Assembly (NCBI GenBank): GCA_017644005.1
Contig: JAEPMJ010000001.1
Span: 806,001 to 870,000 of the forward strand
Direction: 5' to 3'
Length of the DNA stretch: 64,000 nt
From: Rhizobiaceae bacterium
GTDB lineage: Bacteria; Pseudomonadota; Alphaproteobacteria; Rhizobiales; Rhizobiaceae
Made by a program: the position numbers and the translations under genes. Below, piece after piece: positions 54,040 through 61,331 of this stretch. Positions within the stretch are counted from its first letter, which is position 1, and every line of letters begins with the position of its first letter. The notes below the pieces were generated by a model. It ran no database searches. It saw only the letters and a program-made list of their open reading frames with translations, and was not told the DNA's origin.

Positions 54040-55596
54040 TCAGTTCTTCGACACGTCCTGAAGCATCAGGAAGAAAGACGGCTGCAGCTTGAAGTCGCTG
54101 ACATTGGCACCGGTCACCGCGTTCTGTTTCCAGTTGGCGACGAAGACCCAGGGGGCGTCTTCCTGCACGATCTCCTGCATTTCGCGGTAGAGCTCCGCCC
54201 GGCGGTCCTGATCGGTCGCCGCACGCGCTTCGTTCAGAAGCTCGTCGACCTTCTCATTGGCGTAATAGCCGGAGTTGAACCCGCCCTTGTCGGGCCAGGC
54301 TTCCGAGCGCAGCGCCAGGAAAGGCAGCGTATCGGGATCGTTGGTCATCCACGCCATTTCGGCCATGTCGGCCTTGCCTTCGAGGCCGGGATTCACCTTG
54401 CCGAGGAAAGTGTTCCACTCATAGGTCTCGATCTTTGTCGGCATGCCGACCGCCTGCAGGTCGGCCTGAATGGCAGTGCCCATGGCTACCGGATCAAGCA
54501 TGCCGGAGCCGCCTTCGGTCACGTAGAAAGTGAGCTCGGCGCCGTCATAACCAGCTTCCTGCAGGAGCGCCTTGGCCTTTTCCGGATCGTAAGGATAGGG
54601 CTCGAGGCTCTCATTATACGCCCAGGCAAATGCCGGCGGCGTGGGACCGGCGGCAACTTCTGCCGTGCCCTGCAGAATGTTTTCCACCAGCGCCTGCTTG
54701 TTGATCGCGTAATTGGCCGCCTGACGCACCTTCTTGTCGGCGAAAGGGCCTTCCTTGGCGTTGAGGATGAGGAACCAGACGTGCGGTCCCGCCTGCTCGT
54801 AGACCTGGAAGGCGTCATCGCCACGGAACTGCTGAAGGCTGTCCGGCGGCACCTCGACCATGATGTCGAGACCGCCCGAGAGCATCTCGGCGATACGCGT
54901 GTTGGTGTCTGTGATCGGGCGGAAGATCAGCGCTTCCTGAGGCGCTGCACCGTCCCAATAGTCTTCGTTGCGGGTCACGACGACGCGGGCATTGGCTTCC
55001 CATGCCTCGAACTTGAACGCACCGGTGCCGACCGGGTTGCGGCCGAAATCCTTGCCGTTTTCCATAACCGCCGCCGGCGAGACAATCAGGCCTGTCGGAT
55101 AAGCGAGGTTGGAAAGGAACGGCGCGTAAGATTCGGACAGCGTGAACTCGACGGTCATGTCGTCGACCGCGGTCACTTCCTGAACCGAGGAGAAGAAGAA
55201 GGACAGCGGGAACGGCCCGGTGTCGTGATAGGGGTGGTCTTCCTTCAGCATACGATCGAAGTTGAACTTCACGGCCTCGGCGTTGAATGGCGTGCCGTCA
55301 TGGAACGTGACGCCCGAACGCAGCTTGAAGGTGTAGGTCTTTCCGTCGTCGGATATCTCCCAGCTTTCGGCGAGTGACGGTTCCACCTCCAGCGTCCCGT
55401 CCTTGTAGCGGGTCAGGCCGTCATAGACGTTAACCAGAATGCGGAAATCGTTCACCGCCGTCACCGCATGCGGGTCAAGCGATTTCGGTTCCGCGATCTG
55501 ACCGATCACAAGAACCTCCGATGGTGTCTGCGCGAGCGCCGGTGACGCAAGCGCCAGCGACGCAGCCGTAAGCGCTGCAGCCAACAGTTTTCTCAT
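54040..55596 (-). CDS. Peptide-type ABC transporter substrate-binding protein (family 5)
   Basis: A 518-residue periplasmic binding protein, first gene of the operon. The signal peptide ends ASPALA before Gln23. Family marks: PKSLDPHAVTAVNDFRILVNVYDGLTRY, TFKLRSGVTFHDGTPFNAEAVKFNFDRM, NPVGTGAFKFEAWE, and the C-terminal ELYREMQEIVQEDAPWVFV. A GGAG site precedes the ATG. By context with an amidase and a carbamoylase-type hydrolase, the ligand may be a small amide, N-carbamoyl or peptide-like compound; the sequence itself does not say. Confidence 0.93.
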   Translation of the reverse strand: MRKLLAAALTAASLALASPALAQTPSEVLVIGQIAEPKSLDPHAVTAVNDFRILVNVYDGLTRYKDGTLEVEPSLAESWEISDDGKTYTFKLRSGVTFHDGTPFNAEAVKFNFDRMLKEDHPYHDTGPFPLSFFFSSVQEVTAVDDMTVEFTLSESYAPFLSNLAYPTGLIVSPAAVMENGKDFGRNPVGTGAFKFEAWEANARVVVTRNEDYWDGAAPQEALIFRPITDTNTRIAEMLSGGLDIMVEVPPDSLQQFRGDDAFQVYEQAGPHVWFLILNAKEGPFADKKVRQAANYAINKQALVENILQGTAEVAAGPTPPAFAWAYNESLEPYPYDPEKAKALLQEAGYDGAELTFYVTEGGSGMLDPVAMGTAIQADLQAVGMPTKIETYEWNTFLGKVNPGLEGKADMAEMAWMTNDPDTLPFLALRSEAWPDKGGFNSGYYANEKVDELLNEARAATDQDRRAELYREMQEIVQEDAPWVFVANWKQNAVTGANVSDFKLQPSFFLMLQDVSKN

Positions 55597-55639
55597 TGCG
55601 GACTCCTTTGTTTCCCTCAGGTCAATTAATTCGTATTAT

Positions 55640-55653
55640 TTGCAATCGTGCAA
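55640..55653. promoter_or_regulatory. Inverted repeat in the dpp-hydrolase divergent region
   Basis: TTGCA and TGCAA separated by ATCG, inside an AT-rich stretch (55620-55675) unlike its GC-rich surroundings. It is midway between the divergent starts at 55596 and 55737 and is a candidate site for the GntR/FCD regulator at 49326-50108. Arms are short. Confidence 0.4.
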
Positions 55654-55736
55654 GCAATTATCATAATAAATTAACAGGGCCGCCCGAATGCAATTGCACC
55701 GGTCTTCGGCAAGTGACTGAAAAAACGAGGGAAACG

Positions 55737-56984
55737 ATGCCAGGCACCGAGATCGATCTAGAGAGGCTCCGCGCCCTTCTCGACGGCATCAACCAATTCG
55801 GCTTCAACAGCGAGACGGGCGGATATAACCGGATCGGCTACTCGGATGCGGACATGGCAGCCCGTGACTGGCTCTTCACGCAGATGAAGGACGACGGGCT
55901 CAAAGTCAGCCGTGACAGCGTGAACAACCTCTTCGGCCGTTACGGACCCGACGGAGGTCCGGCTGTCCTTGTCGGGTCACATACCGATACGGTGCCCGAA
56001 GGCGGCGGCTTCGATGGTTCGCTGGGAGTCGCGGTGGCGCTGGAATGCGTGCGCACACTGCGCGACTCGGGCCTTGTACCCGAGATCGCCGTCGAAGTTG
56101 TCGTGACCGCGGAAGAAGAAGGCCGCTTTGGCGGCATGCTCGGCTCGCAGGCCATCGCCGGTACACTGACCCGCGAGTGGATCGACAGGTCGCGCGACGC
56201 CGACGGCACCACACTCGTCGAGGCAATGGGCGCCCACGGGCTCTCGCCATACGACGTGCTCGGCAGAAGCAGAAAGGCCGAGGGCGCCATAGCCTATCTG
56301 GAACTGCATATCGAACAGGGACCGGTGCTTGAAAGCACAGGCCAGGCGGTCGGCATCGTTCACTCGGTCGCCGGAGTCAGAAATTTGCGGGTCAAATTCA
56401 CCGGCAAGGCGAACCACTCCGGCACCACGCCGATGAATTTGCGCGCCGATGCTTTTGCCGGACTGGCGCGGGTCGGCGCGGCAATCCCGGGCATCATCGA
56501 TGCGCATGGCGGCGAAAACACGCGCGTGACGATCGGCAAGGCCGATCTCTATCCGAATTTCATCCACACCGTACCGGGCGCGGCCGAATTCGTGATCAAT
56601 ATCCGCGATACCGACCCGGGCATCATCGAAGCCGTGCGCGAGGCGCTCGAAGTAGAAATCGGTGCTGCCGCAGCCGACAACAATCTCGCCTTCGACATCG
56701 CCGAGCAAAGCCGCATCGAGCCCGTGAAACTCGACACCGAACTGCGCAAGCTGCTGCACGAGGAGGCCGAACGGCTCGGGCTCGACGCGCGGTCGATGCC
56801 GTCGGGAGCGGGGCACGACGCGCAAACAATGCAGTCGCTTTGTCCCTCTGCGCTGATGTTCATTCCAAGCCGGGACGGCGTCAGTCACTCGCCGGAAGAA
56901 TGGAGCGACTGGGCAGACATCGAAAAGGGCGCGAACCTGATGCTGGCGGCGCTGATCCGCCTGAGCAAAGCCAAATCTGTCTGA
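55737..56984 (+). CDS. M20-family Zn-dependent hydantoinase/carbamoylase-type amidase
   Basis: A 415-residue hydrolase of the N-carbamoyl-L-amino-acid amidohydrolase / allantoate amidohydrolase group. Metal ligands are seen in GSHTDTVPEGGGFDGSLGV and TAEEEGRFGGMLGSQA, with the third in ELHIEQGPVLES. The dimerisation domain has KANHSGTTPMNLRAD, and the end has MPSGAGHDAQTM and FIPSRDGVSHSPEEWSDW. The ATG at 55737 follows GAGGG; upstream frame is rejected. It is divergent from the dpp-type operon, so it likely acts on the same imported compound, releasing ammonia and CO2 from a carbamoyl group or cleaving an amide. Confidence 0.93.
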   Translation: MPGTEIDLERLRALLDGINQFGFNSETGGYNRIGYSDADMAARDWLFTQMKDDGLKVSRDSVNNLFGRYGPDGGPAVLVGSHTDTVPEGGGFDGSLGVAVALECVRTLRDSGLVPEIAVEVVVTAEEEGRFGGMLGSQAIAGTLTREWIDRSRDADGTTLVEAMGAHGLSPYDVLGRSRKAEGAIAYLELHIEQGPVLESTGQAVGIVHSVAGVRNLRVKFTGKANHSGTTPMNLRADAFAGLARVGAAIPGIIDAHGGENTRVTIGKADLYPNFIHTVPGAAEFVINIRDTDPGIIEAVREALEVEIGAAAADNNLAFDIAEQSRIEPVKLDTELRKLLHEEAERLGLDARSMPSGAGHDAQTMQSLCPSALMFIPSRDGVSHSPEEWSDWADIEKGANLMLAALIRLSKAKSV

Positions 56985-57016
56985 ACCGGAACAGCCCTTG
57001 CGGTTCGCGCAGGCGG

Positions 57017-57658
57017 CTACAGTTCCCGCCGCGCGGCCTGCCAGCCGCCCCCGGTGCCCCCCGCAGAAGGAAGGCCGTCCCATATACTCGTCGCAGCGCT
57101 ATGGGCCGCGTCGAGTATATTCTCCGCAATTTCAGTATCGGGGATTGCGCGAGCGACAATCATTCCGCCAACACACAGAGCCGTAAGCGAAAGAGCCTGG
57201 GAACGTCTGCTTGCCGGGTCCCCTTCCAGATTCATCTCGAACAGCCATGTCATGGCCTCGACAAGTCGCCGATAGCTGTCACGCACTCGTGGCCCAGAAT
57301 TTGCGACGTCGGTGGCGTATGCAATCAAGGGACACTGTCCGTCGCGGTCCTGCAGATGGCGGCGCGACAGATAGGCATCGACCATTCGTTTTGCCATCAC
57401 CAACTGGCATGCGGTCGGATCAATGCCCTCGGCCTCTCGCCACCGCGCGCCACGACCGTCCAGAAATCCGATCATGGCATCTGCGAACAGCTCTTCCTTG
57501 CTCGTGAAGTGGGAATAGAAACCGCCGCGAGTGAGATCGGCCTCTGCCATGACCTGATCGATTGTCACGCGGTCATACCCATGCCGGTTGAACAGAACGC
57601 GCGCGGCTTCGAGTATCCGCAGCCGCGTTTTTGCCTTGTGATCCCTGGGGTACGGCAT
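57017..57658 (-). CDS. TetR-family transcriptional regulator
   Basis: A 213-residue TetR-family protein. The helix-turn-helix spans residues 8-55 (ILEAARVLFNRHGYDRVTIDQVM, ADLTRGGFYSHFTSKEEL), and the C-terminal half is a ligand domain (CPLIAYATDVANSGPRVRDSYRRLVE) of the type seen near detoxification genes. The ATG at 57658 has a strong GGAGGAG site; the open frame up to 57730 would read through the operator. The 28-base palindrome upstream, shared with the divergent YciI-dehalogenase genes, is its likely operator. Confidence 0.92.
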   Translation of the reverse strand: MPYPRDHKAKTRLRILEAARVLFNRHGYDRVTIDQVMAEADLTRGGFYSHFTSKEELFADAMIGFLDGRGARWREAEGIDPTACQLVMAKRMVDAYLSRRHLQDRDGQCPLIAYATDVANSGPRVRDSYRRLVEAMTWLFEMNLEGDPASRRSQALSLTALCVGGMIVARAIPDTEIAENILDAAHSAATSIWDGLPSAGGTGGGWQAARREL

Positions 57659-57694
57659 AGTCGCTCCTCCATATGTCAGCAGCCTTAGCAGACA

Positions 57695-57722
57695 GCAGAA
57701 TATGTTCTTGAACATATTCTGC
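57695..57722. promoter_or_regulatory. 28-base perfect palindrome, TetR operator
   Basis: Arms GCAGAATATGTTC and GAACATATTCTGC are exact reverse complements, 13 bp each, separated by TT. The site lies 36 bases before the TetR start and 55 before the YciI-like start, so one dimer pair could control both directions. Such a long perfect palindrome is very unlikely by chance. Confidence 0.88.
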
Positions 57723-57777
57723 TTCCGCACATTCTACCACTTGGATTCAACTTCAATTCATATGCGGAGGAAGACCT

Positions 57778-58083
57778 ATGCCGAAATTTGTTCTTGCCTT
57801 TCGGGGCGGCATGCCAAAAAGCCCGGACGAAGGCCAGAAGATGATGACCGACTGGAATGCATGGATGGCCGAACTCGGCCCTGCTCTGGTCGACAAGGGC
57901 GCCGGCTTCGGCAAATCGCGCTTCCTCACCGGCCCCGACAGCGAAGGAAAAGCCGGCGACGCGCTTTCAGGCTATTCGCTGGTTGAGGCGCAGGACGTAG
58001 AGGCAGCGCTCGACATGGCACGCAAGAACCCGATCTTCTCGCTCGGCGGAACGATCGAAGTTGCCGAATGCATGCAGATGTAG
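57778..58083 (+). CDS. YciI-like (DGPF-type) small protein
   Basis: A 101-residue protein resembling the YCII-related family (ferredoxin-like dimeric fold). It starts MPKFVLAFRGGMPKSPDE, with MMTDWNAWMAELG and the middle GPDSEGKAGDALSGYSLVEAQDVEAALDMARKNP, which is the family's usual DGPF/ADA-helix pattern. GGAGGA lies 7 bases before the ATG. Members have been proposed to be hydrolases or dehalogenase-like, but few are tested. It is first of three genes divergent from TetR. Confidence 0.82.
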   Translation: MPKFVLAFRGGMPKSPDEGQKMMTDWNAWMAELGPALVDKGAGFGKSRFLTGPDSEGKAGDALSGYSLVEAQDVEAALDMARKNPIFSLGGTIEVAECMQM

Positions 58084-58120
58084 CGTCGAGAACGGTTGAA
58101 CGACCACACCGGAGGGAAAA

Positions 58121-58531
58121 ATGATCGCCCATACGCTGTCGGTTGCAGCCTATCTGATCGTCACATTCGCGGTTCAGGCCACCAACCATTTCCTCGTCAA
58201 CACGGCTCATTACGCACGCCAGAGCATCATGGCGGCTGAGCCGGCGCTCATCGGGGGCATCGCTTCGATGCTTGTCCAGGGCATCGTTCTGACCTTTCTC
58301 TACTCCCGACTGCGACACGCATTTCCGGGGGTCGCCGGCGGGGTGGGGTTCGCGCTTCTGATGGGGGCCTTCCTCGGCAGCTACATCGCGCTGGCCGAAC
58401 CGTCGAAATACCTTGTCACGTCCCTGCTCGAGTGGTTTGCCGTTGAAGCGAGCGCGAGCTTGATCCAGTTCGCCCTCTTCGGTCTGGCGCTTGGATACAT
58501 CCACAAGGTCGTGGGGCATAAAACGACATGA
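58121..58531 (+). CDS. Small membrane protein, four predicted spans
   Basis: A 136-residue hydrophobic protein I cannot place in a characterised family. Spans are visible near residues 5-23 (LSVAAYLIVTFAVQATNHF), 42-62 (EPALIGGIASMLVQGIVLTF), 72-92 (GGVGFALLMGAFLGSYIAL) and 105-128. GGAGGG lies 4 bases before the ATG. Its stop overlaps the dehalogenase start (ATGA), so the two are coupled. It could help uptake of hydrophobic substrates of the dehalogenase, but that is conjecture. Confidence 0.8.
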   Translation: MIAHTLSVAAYLIVTFAVQATNHFLVNTAHYARQSIMAAEPALIGGIASMLVQGIVLTFLYSRLRHAFPGVAGGVGFALLMGAFLGSYIALAEPSKYLVTSLLEWFAVEASASLIQFALFGLALGYIHKVVGHKTT

Positions 58532-59469
58532 GCACGCAACAAGCGATTGCGGAAGCTCGTTACCCGTTCTCCGACCGCTATCTGCAAATCGCCGGGCACC
58601 GGATCTACTGCGTCGAGCTCGGCGCGGGCGATCCGGTCTTGTTCCTTCACGGCAATCCGACCTCGTCCTATGTGTGGCGCCAGGTCATGCCGCAGGTAGC
58701 GGCGTTCACCGGGCGGCGCTGCATAGCAATCGATCTGCTCGGCCTGGGAAACTCGGACAAGCCGGAGCGGTTGCGCTACAGCCTCGGCCTGCATCGCGAC
58801 ATCATTGCCGGCGCGGTCGAAGAGCTGGGACTTTCGGATATCGTGCTGGTGGCCGAAGACTGGGGCGGCCCGCTCGGCATGCACCATCTGGTCCACGAAC
58901 CGCACCTCTACCGTGCGGCAATCCTGATGGAGACGTTCCTGTGGAGCTTCACCTTCGCCGACGACTTCCACCCGAAGTTCCGCATCCCGTTCCGGCTGAT
59001 GCGCGGACCGGGCGGCTTTTTCATGGTGCAGGTGCTCAACCTTATGGTCAAAAAGCTGATCCCGGAGCACTGCCCGATCACCGATGAGGGCATGCGCTAT
59101 TATCTGGACCGCACGCCCACAGTGCGCTCGCGGCGCGCCATGCTCGAGTTCGTTCGGCTCAATCCGCTGCACGGCAGGCCCAAAGAGAGCGTGCGCTTCA
59201 TCGAGGAAATCCGCGAACGCCTGCCCGCGCTCACATTGCCCATCACCTGGCTTATGCCCAGCCCCGGCGTGATCGTCTCGGAGGACTACCCGCCATCGCA
59301 GGCGAAGTTCGAACGCTTCAAGAGCCTGCTTGGCGACCTGGAGGTCAAACCGTTCGGACCGGGGCACCACTTTCTGGCCGAAGAAAACCCGCAGCGCGTT
59401 GCCGGCCTCGTGTGCGAGACAATTCGGGAGAAGGGCCTCGCAGCGTCAGCCCGAATGGCGCGGGTCTGA
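58528..59469 (+). CDS. Haloalkane dehalogenase (alpha/beta-hydrolase, HLD-II type)
   Basis: A 313-residue alpha/beta-hydrolase close to haloalkane dehalogenases, which release halide from alkyl halides through an aspartate ester. The oxyanion/halide segment is HGNPTSSYVWR with halide-binding Asn43; the nucleophile is Asp111 in AEDWGG, with Trp112 as the second halide ligand; the acid is probably Glu in ILMETFLW, the HLD-II place; the base is His281 in GPGHHFLAEE. All key residues are thus present. It ends a three-gene operon under TetR control. An epoxide hydrolase or other hydrolase is less likely because of the Asn-Trp pair. The natural substrate is unknown. Confidence 0.87.
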   Translation: MSTQQAIAEARYPFSDRYLQIAGHRIYCVELGAGDPVLFLHGNPTSSYVWRQVMPQVAAFTGRRCIAIDLLGLGNSDKPERLRYSLGLHRDIIAGAVEELGLSDIVLVAEDWGGPLGMHHLVHEPHLYRAAILMETFLWSFTFADDFHPKFRIPFRLMRGPGGFFMVQVLNLMVKKLIPEHCPITDEGMRYYLDRTPTVRSRRAMLEFVRLNPLHGRPKESVRFIEEIRERLPALTLPITWLMPSPGVIVSEDYPPSQAKFERFKSLLGDLEVKPFGPGHHFLAEENPQRVAGLVCETIREKGLAASARMARV

Positions 59470-59518
59470 TCCGCCGCCAAGGAACCGCGATCGGCTACAA
59501 TCGGAGAATTGTGTGAGA

Positions 59519-59595
59519 TGGCGCGCCCGAAAGGATTCGAACCTCTGACCCCCAGATTCGTAGTCTGGTGCTCTATCCAGCTGAGCTACGGGCGC
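59519..59595 (-). tRNA. tRNA-Arg (anticodon ACG)
   Basis: The minus strand folds into a full cloverleaf of 77 bases including an encoded CCA end. The acceptor stem GCGCCCG pairs with CGGGCGC, the D arm is GCTC/GAGC, the anticodon stem CCAGA/TCTGG holds the loop CTACGAA with anticodon ACG, and the T arm contains TTCGAAT. ACG reads CGN arginine codons after A34 is changed to inosine. No integrase gene or repeated 3' end is next to it. Confidence 0.97.
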
Positions 59596-59685
59596 GTTGC
59601 GGACGGTCATGGAGACCACCGCAATCTCCGGCCAACGCCGAAGATTGGGCTACCTAGCGAGTGAAGGCCGGAAAAGCAAGAAGCC

Positions 59686-59709
59686 CCGCCCTCAATTTTT
59701 CGAGGGCGG
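59686..59709 (-). terminator. Candidate terminator after the sensor kinase
   Basis: Perfect 8-bp arms CCGCCCTC and GAGGGCGG with an A/T-rich 8-base loop. On the minus strand the stem is followed by GGGGCTTCTTGCTTTT, a T-containing tail. It lies 96 bases past the kinase stop codon and upstream of the tRNA. The rest of the gap 59596-59804 shows nothing else I can name. Confidence 0.5.
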
Positions 59710-59804
59710 CCGGTTTTCCCGGAACGGCACTTTGCCGGCGCGTGCAGCAGGATAGCCGGGCGAAACGGATGCAGGTCAACGGGTCCAATCCGCCCTGCAT
59801 GGCG

Positions 59805-61292
59805 TCACGCCGGCCGCCGCATCGCGCTTCGGGCTTGGTCCAGATTGACCGGCTGATCGGGAATGGTGATGGCAAAGACCGTGCTGCCGCCGATGCTCTC
59901 GACCAGCTCCAGTGTGCCCCCATGGGCTCTTACGAGCTCGTTTGCGATTGCAAGGCCGAGCCCGGTTCCTCCGCTGCGGGCCGAACCGCGGAATGCCGCG
60001 AACAGGTTTTCACGCGCCTTCTTCGGCAGGCCGGGACCGGTATCGGCCACCGTCACCCTGCAGACCGTGCCGGTGCGCTCGGCCGCGATGGTGAGGCGGC
60101 GTACCAAGGCCGCATCCCGATCGCCCGCCATCGCCTGCACCGCGTTGCGGCCAAGATTGGACAAAACGCGGAAAAACTGCTCGGCGTCGGCATCGATTTC
60201 GAGGTCAGGGGCAACCGAATTCACAAACTCGATGCCGGAGGTGGAATCGATACCGAGCAGGCCGATCACGTCGTCGACCAGCCTGGAGAGCCGCACCCGG
60301 CGGCGTGAAGGCGGCGCCTCCTGGGTGCGGCCATAGGCCAGTACACCCTCCGTATATGCCACCGCGCGGTCGATGGCGCGGACAAGCTTGGGCGCGAAAG
60401 TCTGAACCGTAGGATCCTTCACCAGCCGCAAGCGATCGGAGATCAGCTGCGCCGAAGCAAGGATGTTGCGCATGTCGTGATTGATCTTGGAAACGGCGAG
60501 CCCGAGGTCGGCCAGGTGTTTCTGCTCTGCCAGCGTACGCTGCAAGGTCGTCTGCATGCTCGCCAGCTCGCGTTCGGCGACGCCCAACTCGTCAGCCCGC
60601 GCGCGCGGGCTTATGATACGACCGGCATCCTCCGGTGCCTGTGCAAAGGTCAGCATCGACTGGGTCATACGGCGCACGGGTCGGATCATCATGCGGTTGA
60701 TGGCGTAAAAGACCAGTGTCGCGGTGATCAGCGAAATCAGCAGGGACAACCCGGCGACATTGCGCGAAAATGTGAGCATCGCCTGGCGCAATTGCGTATC
60801 GGGTATGATGAGCTCGAAAACCTTGTCGCTGTCACCTACGGGGCCGGTCACCCGCAATGTCTTGTCGCCACCGTAGAACAGGGTGTCGAGCGCTCCGGCA
60901 ATGGCCAGCATCGGGCCGCCGGCCTCAAGATCGACATGCAAATCCACATGCGGCGGCATTTCAGTCACCACCAGCAGGCGCGATTCGCCTTCATCGCGTA
61001 CGGCGATGGCCTTGGCGCCCAGCGACATCAACACGTCGTCCTGCGCCACCTGCGACAAATCCATGGGATCGGCATGCATGAGGACGGTCGCAACCGAAGC
61101 CGCCGTGCCCAGCCGCTGTCCCAGCCATTGCAGGCGGAAATTCGCCACCGAAGGCAGGAATATCAGCACTTCGGCCAGCATCACGAACAACACCGTGAGC
61201 AGGAGCAGCTTGGTCGAAAGCCCGCGTGTCAGAGGGACGTTGCGGGTGCTCTCGCCTCCGGGGAGGTCGCCTGTTTCCTCACTTGCCGACAT
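59805..61292 (-). CDS. Sensor histidine kinase (orphan)
   Basis: A 495-residue membrane kinase. Spans are at about residues 26-46 (LLLLTVLFVMLAEVLIFLPSV) and 176-198 (LSLLISLITATLVFYAINRMM), enclosing a periplasmic sensor region of about 130 residues. A HAMP domain follows (RPVRRMTQSMLTFA), then the phospho-acceptor in SKINHDMRN, and the ATPase domain with NLGRNAVQAM (N box), DTGPGLP (G1) and GGTGLGLAIA (G2). The ATG at 61292 has a GAGGA site, so the in-frame TTG at 61304 is not used. No response regulator is adjacent, so its partner is unknown. It is last in a minus-strand group and starts 39 bases after the flavoprotein stop. Confidence 0.92.
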   Translation of the reverse strand: MSASEETGDLPGGESTRNVPLTRGLSTKLLLLTVLFVMLAEVLIFLPSVANFRLQWLGQRLGTAASVATVLMHADPMDLSQVAQDDVLMSLGAKAIAVRDEGESRLLVVTEMPPHVDLHVDLEAGGPMLAIAGALDTLFYGGDKTLRVTGPVGDSDKVFELIIPDTQLRQAMLTFSRNVAGLSLLISLITATLVFYAINRMMIRPVRRMTQSMLTFAQAPEDAGRIISPRARADELGVAERELASMQTTLQRTLAEQKHLADLGLAVSKINHDMRNILASAQLISDRLRLVKDPTVQTFAPKLVRAIDRAVAYTEGVLAYGRTQEAPPSRRRVRLSRLVDDVIGLLGIDSTSGIEFVNSVAPDLEIDADAEQFFRVLSNLGRNAVQAMAGDRDAALVRRLTIAAERTGTVCRVTVADTGPGLPKKARENLFAAFRGSARSGGTGLGLAIANELVRAHGGTLELVESIGGSTVFAITIPDQPVNLDQARSAMRRPA

Positions 61293-61331
61293 CGCCGTCC
61301 TCAAGCGATCCTGCGCGCCGCCGGTGCAGGT

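Noticed and set aside
53983-55377. 464-codon plus-strand open frame opposite the binding-protein gene
   Set aside because: Antisense shadow of a clear family 5 binding protein; no ribosome-binding site or recognisable motif.
59519-59595. tRNA-Arg as an integration site
   Set aside because: No integrase, no repeated tRNA 3' end and no change in gene style next to it.
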